Assembly (NCBI GenBank): GCA_027314685.1
Contig: DAHVAI010000292.1
Location: 1-7,505 of the forward strand
Source: Nitrososphaerota archaeon
Lineage (GTDB): Archaea; Thermoproteota; Nitrososphaeria; Nitrososphaerales; CADDZS01
Length of the DNA stretch: 7,505 nt
Reading direction: 5' to 3'
In this document: one piece after another, positions 1-6,375 of the stretch
How positions within the stretch are numbered: position 1 is the stretch's first letter
How the letters are laid out: every line of letters begins with the position of its first letter
The notes under the pieces: model-generated
Seen by the model: only the letters and a program-made list of their open reading frames with translations
Database searches by the model: none
Told to the model about the DNA's origin: nothing
Made by a program: the position numbers and the translations under genes

Positions 1-1
1 T

Positions 2-316
2 GGTTTGAAAGGATTTGCATTTATCGAAGTCTTAAGTCCCTGCGTAACTTACAATGACACATACAAGGAATGGCGCGAGGAAATTTACGATCTTGATTCG
101 GACAAGAGTTATGACTCGAATGTTAAGTCGATGGCATTTGCACGCGTGATTCAGTTGAAAGAGGAGAAGCGGATCCCGACAGGTTTGATATTCACCGGAA
201 ACAGAAATTCTCTCGAATCCAACACGCTTACAACGAAGGAACCAATCGCGCTCCAAAACCTTGCGTTTGAAGCCAGTCGTGCCAAATACGAATTACTGCA
301 GAAGGACTTCCGTTAG
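2..316 (+). CDS. 2-oxoacid:ferredoxin oxidoreductase, beta subunit (3' end only)
   Basis: This is the C-terminal part, about 104 residues, of a thiamine-diphosphate-binding beta subunit of a 2-oxoacid:ferredoxin oxidoreductase (KorB/PorB type). These enzymes oxidatively decarboxylate 2-oxoglutarate or pyruvate to an acyl-CoA and reduce ferredoxin. The reading frame is open at the left window edge and ends with TAG at 314-316. The TTG at position 5 is an internal leucine codon, not a start. The diagnostic stretch is at the beginning, where GFAFIEVLSPCVTYND matches the family's conserved 'G.a.i.vlsPCvtyN' segment. The charged C-terminal tail after it is typical of archaeal members. The thiamine-binding part and any iron-sulfur ligands lie outside the window, so the 2-oxoacid substrate cannot be decided. 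The gene is followed 42 bases later by mrp on the same strand, so the two may be co-transcribed. Confidence 0.85.
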   Translation, partial: GLKGFAFIEVLSPCVTYNDTYKEWREEIYDLDSDKSYDSNVKSMAFARVIQLKEEKRIPTGLIFTGNRNSLESNTLTTKEPIALQNLAFEASRAKYELLQKDFR

Positions 317-358
317 AGTCTTAAGCTCACTTGCGCGTATTTCATAGATGATTGACCT

Positions 359-1504
359 GTGCTCTCGAAAGATGACATGATGGCAAAGTTACGCGAAGTG
401 ATAGATCCAGAAATTGGGCTTAACATAGTAGACTTGGGAATGGTCAAGAACATTTCAATCAACCTGAGCAAAGTGGTAGTTGAGATTGCTCTCACTGTGA
501 AAGGCTGTCCACTTGCCAGCACCATCGAAAAAGACGTACAGCGAATCCTAGGCTCGATGAATGGGGTTGATGGTGTCTCAGTATCCATGACCAACATGTC
601 GAAGGAAGAGCTCAACAGACTGGGTGCCAGATTGCAGGAAATGAAATCGCAACAGAGAACCCCCGGCAAAGTTCCAGGTCTAAGCTCAGGTATTGACCGG
701 CTAGACAAGAAGGGAATACAGACCATAATCGCCGTAATGTCGGGGAAGGGAGGAGTGGGTAAGTCCTACGTAACTGCAATGCTCGCCGTCGAGTTGAGAA
801 GACAAGGATTTGAAGTTGGAGTTCTAGACGCAGACATAACAGGGCCCAGTATTGCAAAGATCTTTGGCCTTTCTGGAAAGCCGCTTGCGGACGACAAGGG
901 AATTCTTCCCAAACTTACGAAAAGCGGGATTAAGGTCATTTCCATGAATTTGCTTCTCGATACTCCGGACACTCCAGTCATATGGCGTGGCCCCATTATC
1001 AATGGAGTCATTCGACAGTTGTTCAACGACGTGAACTGGGGAGACCTTCACTTCATGCTAATTGATCTGCCACCAGGTACTGGTGATGCACCTCTTACTG
1101 TGTTTCAATCGTTGCAGGTTGACGGCGCTGTGATCGTTACAACACCGCAAGATCTTGCAATGCTGATAGTTAAGAAAGCTATCAACATGGCCCGTCAGCT
1201 CAACATTCCAATCGCAGGGTTGGTTGAAAATATGAGTTATATGGAATGTCCTCATTGCTCTGAGAGGATAGAAATGTTCGACGACTCGAACACTGAAAAC
1301 ACTGCTAAACAATTGGGAATCAACTTCCTGGGTAGATTGCCGTTTGATCCGAAAATCAACAGATTGTCAGACGATGGGATGATTGAGGAGTACTCTTCGG
1401 AAAAGGTGGTGCGGCTCGTTTCAGAGACGAGAAACCAGGTGGCAAAATTGGCCGGTCTTACGGCCACGCCGCTGACTTGGAAAAAGGCAACCCAAATCAG
1501 TTGA
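359..1504 (+). CDS. Mrp/NBP35-family P-loop ATPase with N-terminal MIP18 (DUF59) domain; Fe-S cluster carrier
   Basis: This 381-residue cytosolic protein probably carries and delivers iron-sulfur clusters to apoproteins (Mrp/ApbC/NBP35 family). Residues 1-90 form a MIP18/DUF59 domain, with the VIDPEIGLNIVDLGMV signature and the conserved cysteine at 50 (KGCP). A linker follows at about 90-118. The ATPase domain from about 119 on has the deviant Walker A SGKGGVGKS at 128-136, LDADITGPS at 156-164 and DLPPGTGD at 236-243. The CPHC motif at 297-300 is the pair of cysteines that bridges a cluster between two subunits in this family. The GTG start is chosen because an in-frame TGA sits two codons upstream (353-355) and it gives the usual DUF59 N-terminal length; ATG at 377 is an alternative. 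The upstream neighbour encodes a subunit of an enzyme family that normally carries Fe-S clusters. The 3' end overlaps the convergent isomerase gene by 8 bases. The symbols mrp and apbC are both used for this family, so none is assigned. Confidence 0.93.
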   Translation: MLSKDDMMAKLREVIDPEIGLNIVDLGMVKNISINLSKVVVEIALTVKGCPLASTIEKDVQRILGSMNGVDGVSVSMTNMSKEELNRLGARLQEMKSQQRTPGKVPGLSSGIDRLDKKGIQTIIAVMSGKGGVGKSYVTAMLAVELRRQGFEVGVLDADITGPSIAKIFGLSGKPLADDKGILPKLTKSGIKVISMNLLLDTPDTPVIWRGPIINGVIRQLFNDVNWGDLHFMLIDLPPGTGDAPLTVFQSLQVDGAVIVTTPQDLAMLIVKKAINMARQLNIPIAGLVENMSYMECPHCSERIEMFDDSNTENTAKQLGINFLGRLPFDPKINRLSDDGMIEEYSSEKVVRLVSETRNQVAKLAGLTATPLTWKKATQIS

Positions 1505-2624
1505 ATCTTCCAAGATAATTTAAGCGCGTTTTTAACTCGCCCTTCAGCAGCTCTATGGATGGAGTGAGTATTGGATCCACGCCTCTTAGAATTGCTGCGT
1601 AAAATGTCGAGTACTCTAATATGTACATCATTGAAATTATTCTACTAATGTACGAAGTTCCTATCGACTGCGCTTCGATGAACTTGCTTTTTGATTTCCT
1701 TAGAATGTCTTCAACTGCTTGAAATCGCGTTCTCACCTCAAGAGGATCATCCTCGAGCTTGAGCGCTATTGGAACTGAATTCGAAACATATGATTTCGCT
1801 TTGGCAACTCTTCCATAGTCCCAAGAGACGATCTCATTATGGCATATCTCTGGTATCATTCCTTCAAACGCGTGCATTTTCGAGTTTTCGTTTAGCGACT
1901 GCCTGAATCTGAGTCCCACTGACCTCGTTCGCTTTGAGGAATAAATCAGTGGCAGTGAGTTTTTCATCTGAGTAATTTCCAAAGCAATTTCCAGTGCTTT
2001 GTTTTGTTTGACCAGAGGCTTTGAGCAAAGGTCGCGCGCTCTAGAAAGACAATCAATAGAATCTAGTACGTGATCATCGGAGACCTTGAGGTAGCCATTC
2101 TGCGCCAAGAATTTGAGGATGGGGTAGAAAAGTCCCGGAAATGAAGACCTGGGTACCTTCAACATCTTGGATCTTGTGAACATTATTCGTGAGTTAGACT
2201 GGGCAAGTCTTTCCAAATATCCTCCTGAGCCGAACGCGCATATGTCGAGTCCTCTCTTACTCGCTTCATTTATTACAGAAATTGTCTCCTCGGTGTTCCC
2301 GCTCGCACTTACACCGACCACTAGCGTGTCGCTGGTGTAATATCGCGGAATATGATAGTCCTTTAGAAGATCGATGCGGATTCCGTCAAATTCTGATGTG
2401 AGATCCGATATCATTTCCCCAATGATTCCGGAGCCTCCCATTCCGACCAGAAGCATCGAGGAGTAAGATCTATCTAGTTGAGGAGGCTGAGACTCTGACC
2501 AAGCAGATCTAGCCAATTCAGGCCAATAATCATAGTCTGCCCTGAGGTCGGACTTGTCAATCTTTGAAGTAGAAGAAAGGACTGACTCGACTACTTTTTT
2601 CGACTTTCCAGATTTCCTAGTCAG
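1497..2624 (-). CDS. Bifunctional phosphoglucose/phosphomannose isomerase (archaeal SIS type)
   Basis: This SIS-domain isomerase interconverts glucose-6-P or mannose-6-P with fructose-6-P. Numbering from the TTG codon at 2516, it shows GMGGSG (25-30), the sugar-phosphate loop SASGNTEET (70-78), LLKDYHIPRY (50-59), the active-site block FEGMIPEICHNEIVSW (217-232) and the C-terminal DPILTPSIELLK (314-325). The first ordinary start codon is the TTG at 2516, giving 339 residues. However, the open frame continues upstream and encodes a family-like N-terminus (KIDKSDLRADYDYWPELA), and no ATG, GTG or TTG lies before the in-frame TGA at 2631-2633. CTG at 2622-2624 sits 6 bases after a strong Shine-Dalgarno AGGTGA, so I place the start there (375 residues). 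The true start is uncertain. It follows the GlmU-like gene by only 6 bases, which suggests translational coupling. The product identity is firm; the start is not. Confidence 0.9.
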   Translation of the reverse strand: MTRKSGKSKKVVESVLSSTSKIDKSDLRADYDYWPELARSAWSESQPPQLDRSYSSMLLVGMGGSGIIGEMISDLTSEFDGIRIDLLKDYHIPRYYTSDTLVVGVSASGNTEETISVINEASKRGLDICAFGSGGYLERLAQSNSRIMFTRSKMLKVPRSSFPGLFYPILKFLAQNGYLKVSDDHVLDSIDCLSRARDLCSKPLVKQNKALEIALEITQMKNSLPLIYSSKRTRSVGLRFRQSLNENSKMHAFEGMIPEICHNEIVSWDYGRVAKAKSYVSNSVPIALKLEDDPLEVRTRFQAVEDILRKSKSKFIEAQSIGTSYISRIISMMYILEYSTFYAAILRGVDPILTPSIELLKGELKTRLNYLGRFN

Positions 2625-2630
2625 ATCTTG

Positions 2631-2636
2631 TCACCT
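2631..2636 (-). promoter_or_regulatory. Shine-Dalgarno site that decides the isomerase start
   Basis: On the minus strand this reads AGGTGA, a close match to the archaeal anti-Shine-Dalgarno complement GGAGGTGAT. It overlaps the TGA stop of the upstream GlmU-like gene. Six bases separate it from a CTG codon at 2622-2624 that is in frame with the isomerase. No ATG, GTG or TTG in that frame lies within reach; the nearest is the TTG 108 bases further on. The site is therefore the main evidence that translation begins well before that TTG. Confidence 0.5.
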
Positions 2637-3902
2637 GAATCTTCCTTTAGACACGTGCTGTCCCAACCTGTCGCCTTTGGTTAGTTTGAACAGAGTTCTG
2701 ATCATTGATATATAGGCCGAGCTTATTGTTACCCCTCTTCTTTTCATCATACGACGCTGAGTCTCAATTGCACTATCTATGTAGATTTCGACCGAACCCG
2801 CTCCGGTAGCACCTGGATGCATTGTGAATGATGGAACGCTCTCTTGCACGCTTCCCAAAGCATGTGAGGAAACGCCTATTGATTTTCCACAAGTTATTGC
2901 GGTTCCAATTCCTGTCTTTGCCATGTCGCCTATGAAGACTCCCACTTTGACTGACCCAGTATTCACTGTCTTGTGGCCAATTGTAACTTTGATTTCTCCG
3001 TAGGTGTTCTTCAAATCAGACGTCGTGGTGAACGCTCCTAAATTTACCCAACTTCCAACGAATGAGTGTCCCACATAGCCTTCATGGTTCTTATTGCTAT
3101 ATTCTGATATGATTGATTGTTCTATCTCTCCCGCGATTCTACTGAAGTTGGCAATGGATGTTCCATGCCCCACACGAGCGGATTTCACTACGACGTTTTC
3201 TCCAATATAACAAGGGCCGGTTAGGTACGAGAAACTTTCAATATACGCGTTATCTTCTATGATTATAGGGCCATTTCTTGAGTCAAGAGTCACAAATCTC
3301 TGAATTTCGGCTGAAGGTGACACTGCGAGCTTGTCACCGATTATTTCGGGGCCGTTGATCAAGTGACTCGGAGCACGATCCTCGGAAACGTAGCTTCGGT
3401 CAACTTCGCTTCCGTTCTCATCGATCAATTTCCATGGGAAATTCATCAATGCGGGCGATCCTTCTTCTGCAAGAACGGAGCGCCTAGGAAACTTGTTTTT
3501 CTGGAAATCCGTTTGTAACCACTCAGGCTTTAGCTCATCAAGAAGAGCAAATACAGTTTTGCCCGATCCATCAACAATCACTGTGTTTTCATTCCTAGTG
3601 AGCACATCTTCCAAGGCTTTCCAGAGCTCTGGGTTGTTGCTCACCAGTGGATTGATCACCACACATTTTTGAGAGACGTGCTCATTCACCTTTGCACTAG
3701 GATGATTTTCCTTAACCACATTTTTGAGATAATCAGGAACAAAGAGATAATCGGCTCTGACACCTAGTCTTCTTTCGACTCTGCCAAGCAGTGATCTAGT
3801 TCCAAAGTGCAAATCGAATGTAGCCCGGGTCAGAGTCAGCGGAAAGAAATTTGCCCTAAGGACGGAATCAAATACAGCAAGTTGGACATTGTCTAATTTC
3901 AA
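2631..3902 (-). CDS. GlmU-like sugar nucleotidyltransferase/acyltransferase family protein with left-handed beta-helix
   Basis: This 423-residue protein resembles the 'sugar nucleotidyl transferase' (NTP_transf_4) plus hexapeptide-repeat architecture. The N-terminal 160 residues include FFPLTLTRATFDLHFGTRSL (19-38), typical of that divergent family. They lack the classical GxGTR...PK nucleotide-binding signature. From about 185 to 375 there are irregular hexapeptide repeats. Within them, the block from SIISEYSNKNHEG (263-275) to WVNLGAFTTTSDLKN (285-299) matches the GlmU acetyltransferase region, and H273 aligns by eye with the GlmU catalytic histidine. The last 45 residues are basic. The start is TTG at 3900-3902, overlapping the stop of the upstream nucleotidyltransferase gene as TTGA. 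It may handle an activated amino-sugar or bind sugar phosphate in concert with its neighbour. The substrate is unknown, and whether the N-terminal domain has any nucleotidyltransferase activity is doubtful. Confidence 0.82.
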   Translation of the reverse strand: MKLDNVQLAVFDSVLRANFFPLTLTRATFDLHFGTRSLLGRVERRLGVRADYLFVPDYLKNVVKENHPSAKVNEHVSQKCVVINPLVSNNPELWKALEDVLTRNENTVIVDGSGKTVFALLDELKPEWLQTDFQKNKFPRRSVLAEEGSPALMNFPWKLIDENGSEVDRSYVSEDRAPSHLINGPEIIGDKLAVSPSAEIQRFVTLDSRNGPIIIEDNAYIESFSYLTGPCYIGENVVVKSARVGHGTSIANFSRIAGEIEQSIISEYSNKNHEGYVGHSFVGSWVNLGAFTTTSDLKNTYGEIKVTIGHKTVNTGSVKVGVFIGDMAKTGIGTAITCGKSIGVSSHALGSVQESVPSFTMHPGATGAGSVEIYIDSAIETQRRMMKRRGVTISSAYISMIRTLFKLTKGDRLGQHVSKGRFR

Positions 3903-4618
3903 AGCACTTTTCCCATTCTTTCAAGGAAAAGATCGTATACTCGCTTGTAGGATTTTTCGTCCCCAATGTCAAGGAATTCAGCTCCAGGTATAACGTATGA
4001 CGAGACCTTTTCTCCCTTTCTGATCATTTCTCTTACGACTGAATCAAAGGCTATCATCTTGCCCTTCGGAATGTAGTCAAAAATTCTTGGATTTGCTACA
4101 TAACACCCTACGTTTATCATGCCGCCGACCTCAGGTTTCTCCTTCCATGCTGTAACAGTACCGTCCCTCTCTGATTCAATCAATCCATAGGGCAGTTTCT
4201 GAGAATAATGCATCAAGCCCATTGTGAGAGTTGCTTTGGTTGACTCATGACGGTGAAGCATTTCGCTAAGATCAAAGTCAAAGACTGAATCCCCGTACAA
4301 CAAATAGAAAGTCGAGTTTACGTGAGTTTTTGAATTCAGAAGCTGACCAGAAATTCCCAATGCCGCATTAGATCTGGCATATGTGATTTTGATTCCCATT
4401 GTCTTGCCATACTTGAAGTACGATTCAATTTGACTTCCAAGATAACCAATGGACAAGACTACATCATGTACTCCGTTCTTTTTAAGCCATAGAAGAAGAT
4501 GTTCAAGGAGTGGTTTGTCTCCCAAAGGAAGCATTGGTTTGGGAACAAAGAACGTGTATGGCTGGAGGCGTGTGCCCATACCTCCTGCCAGGATTACCGC
4601 TTGTGGTTGCTTTAGCAT
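3899..4618 (-). CDS. Sugar-1-phosphate nucleotidyltransferase (NDP-sugar synthase)
   Basis: This 239-residue cytosolic enzyme transfers a nucleotidyl group from an NTP to a sugar-1-phosphate, giving an NDP-sugar and pyrophosphate. The Rossmann-like fold is marked by LAGGMGTRL at 10-18 and VPKPMLPLGDKPLLEH at 25-40. The metal-binding aspartate is in LLYGDSVFDFD (107-117), and PYGLIE (143-148), WKEKPEVGGMINVGCYV (158-174) and FLDIGDEKSYKRV (215-227) follow. There is no C-terminal beta-helix, so it is the short form related to archaeal mannose-1-phosphate guanylyl- and glucose-1-phosphate thymidylyl- or uridylyltransferases; base and sugar specificity cannot be read from sequence. The usual GTAG-like substrate-loop segment reads GISG here (88-91). 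The start is ATG at 4616-4618. It is 34 bases downstream of the TIM-barrel gene and translationally coupled by TTGA to the GlmU-like gene, which suggests joint synthesis of one activated sugar. Confidence 0.9.
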   Translation of the reverse strand: MLKQPQAVILAGGMGTRLQPYTFFVPKPMLPLGDKPLLEHLLLWLKKNGVHDVVLSIGYLGSQIESYFKYGKTMGIKITYARSNAALGISGQLLNSKTHVNSTFYLLYGDSVFDFDLSEMLHRHESTKATLTMGLMHYSQKLPYGLIESERDGTVTAWKEKPEVGGMINVGCYVANPRIFDYIPKGKMIAFDSVVREMIRKGEKVSSYVIPGAEFLDIGDEKSYKRVYDLFLERMGKVL

Positions 4619-4640
4619 TCGATGCCATCAGGCGAGCTAA

Positions 4641-4650
4641 CTTAGTAAAA
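4641..4650 (-). promoter_or_regulatory. Possible TATA box for the sugar-activation genes
   Basis: The minus strand reads TTTTACTAAG here, centred about 28 bases before the ATG at 4618. That is where an archaeal box A would lie for a leaderless or nearly leaderless transcript. No good Shine-Dalgarno site precedes the ATG (only GATGG), which fits a leaderless message. The match to the TTTAWATA-type consensus is moderate, so the three-gene block may instead be read through from the TIM-barrel gene. Confidence 0.3.
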
Positions 4651-4652
4651 CT

Positions 4653-5345
4653 TTATGCCGGGTACGTTTGCGGGATAACAGTTACTGCCCTATAGTTTGA
4701 GATATTCTCTCTGCAGCTCTGAGGTGTTTCGCCATAAACCGTAGTTGTAATCATAAGTCCATTGCAACCCATCTTTCTTATTGATCCGAGATCGCGAGGC
4801 CTGATGTACCTTTGAGTCGGGACAAACACGGGCTTACAAGAGAGACTCGTTATTAACTTCAAAGTTGTTCCGTCAAGCATGGTGAAAGGTTGTCCTAGGC
4901 CTTGATTAGGTGTTAGGGCTGCAACTATGGCAGATACGGACTCTAGCTCTGAAAGTGCCTTCACTTGTTCCAAAATATAGCCGGGGCCAATCGAGACGAC
5001 TTTGGCGATTCTAGTATCATCCCAAACGAAGATGGGAAGCTGATGCGCGAACATGTTGACGAATTTAAAACCCATATTAGCAATCATTTCCCAGTCATCA
5101 GTTTGAAGCACACGCGTGTCCCCTATGGCAATACCTGTAGGGACTTTGAGGACACTAAGCGAGTCTCTAATGGAATCTTCTTCTATTTCGAGACCGGCGA
5201 AGCGGACACCTCCACCTAGATCCTGGTTCAGATGAAAGACTATTGCATCTACTCCTGACTCCTCGCACGCAATTGCAAGATCCTTTGAGTTCAGGTGCAG
5301 ATCACCGAAGAGCAGGAACTTTTCGGTGTTAAGGAAATGGCTCAA
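4653..5345 (-). CDS. TIM-barrel-like protein of unknown function
   Basis: I do not recognise this gene. From TTG at 5343-5345 it encodes 230 residues with clear alternating strands and helices. Strand-like segments are KFLLFGDL (9-16), GVDAIVFHL (31-39), VPTGIAIGD (68-76), FKFVNMFA (93-100), AKVVSIGPG (114-122), VSAIVAALTP (137-146), KPVFVPTQR (171-179) and GCNGLMITTTVYG (193-205). This spacing suggests an eight-stranded beta/alpha barrel, with a glycine-rich C-terminal end like a phosphate-binding barrel. Likely functional residues lie in GDLHLNS (14-20), NQDLGGGVRFAG (40-51) and TQRYIRPRD (177-185). There is no signal peptide or membrane segment. The frame stays open to 5507, but that part lies inside the 3' end of ctaB in another frame. 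TTG 5345, with GGGAG 10-14 bases upstream, is the only usual start codon after the ctaB stop. It may be an isomerase or aldolase-like enzyme, but no substrate can be proposed. Confidence 0.7.
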   Translation of the reverse strand: MSHFLNTEKFLLFGDLHLNSKDLAIACEESGVDAIVFHLNQDLGGGVRFAGLEIEEDSIRDSLSVLKVPTGIAIGDTRVLQTDDWEMIANMGFKFVNMFAHQLPIFVWDDTRIAKVVSIGPGYILEQVKALSELESVSAIVAALTPNQGLGQPFTMLDGTTLKLITSLSCKPVFVPTQRYIRPRDLGSIRKMGCNGLMITTTVYGETPQSCRENISNYRAVTVIPQTYPA

Positions 5346-5374
5346 TTTAGGCGTGCTCCCAGCGGTTGAGACTA

Positions 5375-5385
5375 CATACTTAAAG
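5375..5385 (-). promoter_or_regulatory. Possible TATA box upstream of the TIM-barrel gene
   Basis: The minus strand reads CTTTAAGTATG, similar to an archaeal box A, just after the ctaB stop codon and centred about 35 bases before the proposed TTG start at 5345. It would start a transcript with a very short leader. The sequence is AT-rich and short, so chance is a real alternative, and read-through from ctaB is equally possible. Confidence 0.25.
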
Positions 5386-5389
5386 TGAT

Positions 5390-6295
5390 TTAGTGCAAAC
5401 GGAGCAGCACATCGGCAACCACCCCTATGAAAACGAAGAAAAGATATGGACTCGAGATTTTGAAAACAGTCCAAGCTCGCGCAGCAGAAGGTTGCCGGAG
5501 CAACCATACATTGATACCCAGCATAAGCGCGCCCAACGCTACGGTGGTAAAATCGTAAATGGTGTGAAGATCGAGAGTTGAATCAAAGAGCGGAATGAAA
5601 CTGTAAGCCACCATGATTATCGTTGTAACTGCAATAATCTGTACTGACCGCGCTTCGCTCATTAGCACTGGAAGCATAGGGACTTTAGCTTCCGAATATT
5701 GTTGTCTAAACCTAATAGCTAAGGACCAGATGTGCTCGGGAATCCAAAAGAAGACAAGGAATCCGAGAAAGACCGCGCTCGCAAGTGGAAGGACTGGATT
5801 CTTTGTGGCGAAGTACGCGACTAGTACAGGCATGACACCTGAAAAGCCTCCTAAGATAATGTTGAGCCAACTTCTGCGTTTTAGCAAGTAGCTGTAGACC
5901 ACTGCGTAGTCCAGGAAACCAGCAAGCATGGCGATAGAACTGAGCGGGCTTAAATAGTAAGATAAAGCCAAACTGAGAACAAGCAACACCAATCCATAGG
6001 TTCGAGCATTAGTTGGGGTTATTCTCCCAGTAGGAATGGGCCTTGACCTTGTCCTTGCCATGATGAAATCGATATCACGATCAAAATAGCTACCCACAGT
6101 GTTTGCAGCACCGGACCCTAACCATATCGACCCGCTAACTATCGTCAAGGTGAGGATGTTTGTATGCCATCCTGCACTTGCAATGTAAGTTGCAGCGCCA
6201 GTAAAAACGAGAAGGGAAATTACATTCGGTTTGGTTACGTCATAATAGTCTCGAATTCTCTGTTGAGTGGTCGCTGTACTAAATTTCGATTCCAA
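5390..6295 (-). CDS. ctaB: Protoheme IX farnesyltransferase (heme O synthase)
   Basis: CtaB is a membrane prenyltransferase of the UbiA superfamily. It attaches farnesyl or a longer prenyl chain to heme B, making heme O for terminal oxidases. The protein has 301 residues, normal for the family, with roughly eight to nine hydrophobic helices. TKPNVISLLVFTGAATY (21-37) is the first-helix signature. The prenyl-diphosphate/Mg motif is N65 with D72 and D76, running on into MARTRSRPIPTGRI (79-92). The second conserved region is DYAVVYSYLLKR (129-140) plus NIILGGFSGVMP (145-156), and PEHIWSLAIRF (186-196) precedes VPMLPV (205-210). The start is TTG at 6293-6295; no Shine-Dalgarno is visible and a TATA-like element lies about 23 bases upstream, so it may be leaderless. 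The neighbouring cofC ends 80 bases upstream. The gene indicates aerobic respiration with a heme-copper oxidase. The family is confident. Confidence 0.95.
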   Translation of the reverse strand: MESKFSTATTQQRIRDYYDVTKPNVISLLVFTGAATYIASAGWHTNILTLTIVSGSIWLGSGAANTVGSYFDRDIDFIMARTRSRPIPTGRITPTNARTYGLVLLVLSLALSYYLSPLSSIAMLAGFLDYAVVYSYLLKRRSWLNIILGGFSGVMPVLVAYFATKNPVLPLASAVFLGFLVFFWIPEHIWSLAIRFRQQYSEAKVPMLPVLMSEARSVQIIAVTTIIMVAYSFIPLFDSTLDLHTIYDFTTVALGALMLGINVWLLRQPSAARAWTVFKISSPYLFFVFIGVVADVLLRLH

Positions 6296-6311
6296 GCAAC
6301 AAACAAACTCG

Positions 6312-6324
6312 TCTAAAAGATATG
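6312..6324 (-). promoter_or_regulatory. Possible TATA box for ctaB
   Basis: The minus strand reads CATATCTTTTAGA, an AT-rich box-A-like element centred about 23 bases before the TTG start of ctaB. It lies in the longest intergenic gap of the window (6296-6375). Its spacing fits a leaderless message, and no ribosome binding site is seen before the TTG. Nothing else recognisable lies in this gap: no stem-loop, repeat or small open frame. Confidence 0.35.
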
Positions 6325-6375
6325 TGCAACAGTAAGGCTTCTAGTTCGCTAATAATCCTTACGCGTGTGACAAAA

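Noticed and set aside
313..1467. Several minus-strand open frames of 70-137 codons opposite mrp
   Set aside because: They lie antisense to a gene with intact family motifs throughout. Their translations are serine- and leucine-rich with no recognisable domain.
2593..2600. T-run on the plus strand as a possible archaeal terminator
   Set aside because: No plus-strand gene ends near it, and it falls in the probable coding extension of the isomerase.
4449..4695. Plus-strand open frames opposite the start of the nucleotidyltransferase gene
   Set aside because: They are antisense to the highly conserved LAGGMGTRL/PKPM region, and their translations resemble no protein family.
5346..5507. N-terminal extension of the TIM-barrel protein up to an ATG at 5507
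   Set aside because: It would lie almost wholly inside the 3' end of ctaB in another frame. Its cysteine-rich translation does not look like a barrel N-terminus, and a TTG start after the ctaB stop suffices.
5613..5891. Plus-strand 92-codon open frame opposite ctaB
   Set aside because: It is antisense to conserved ctaB motifs such as PEHIW and GGFSGVMP, so it is a shadow.
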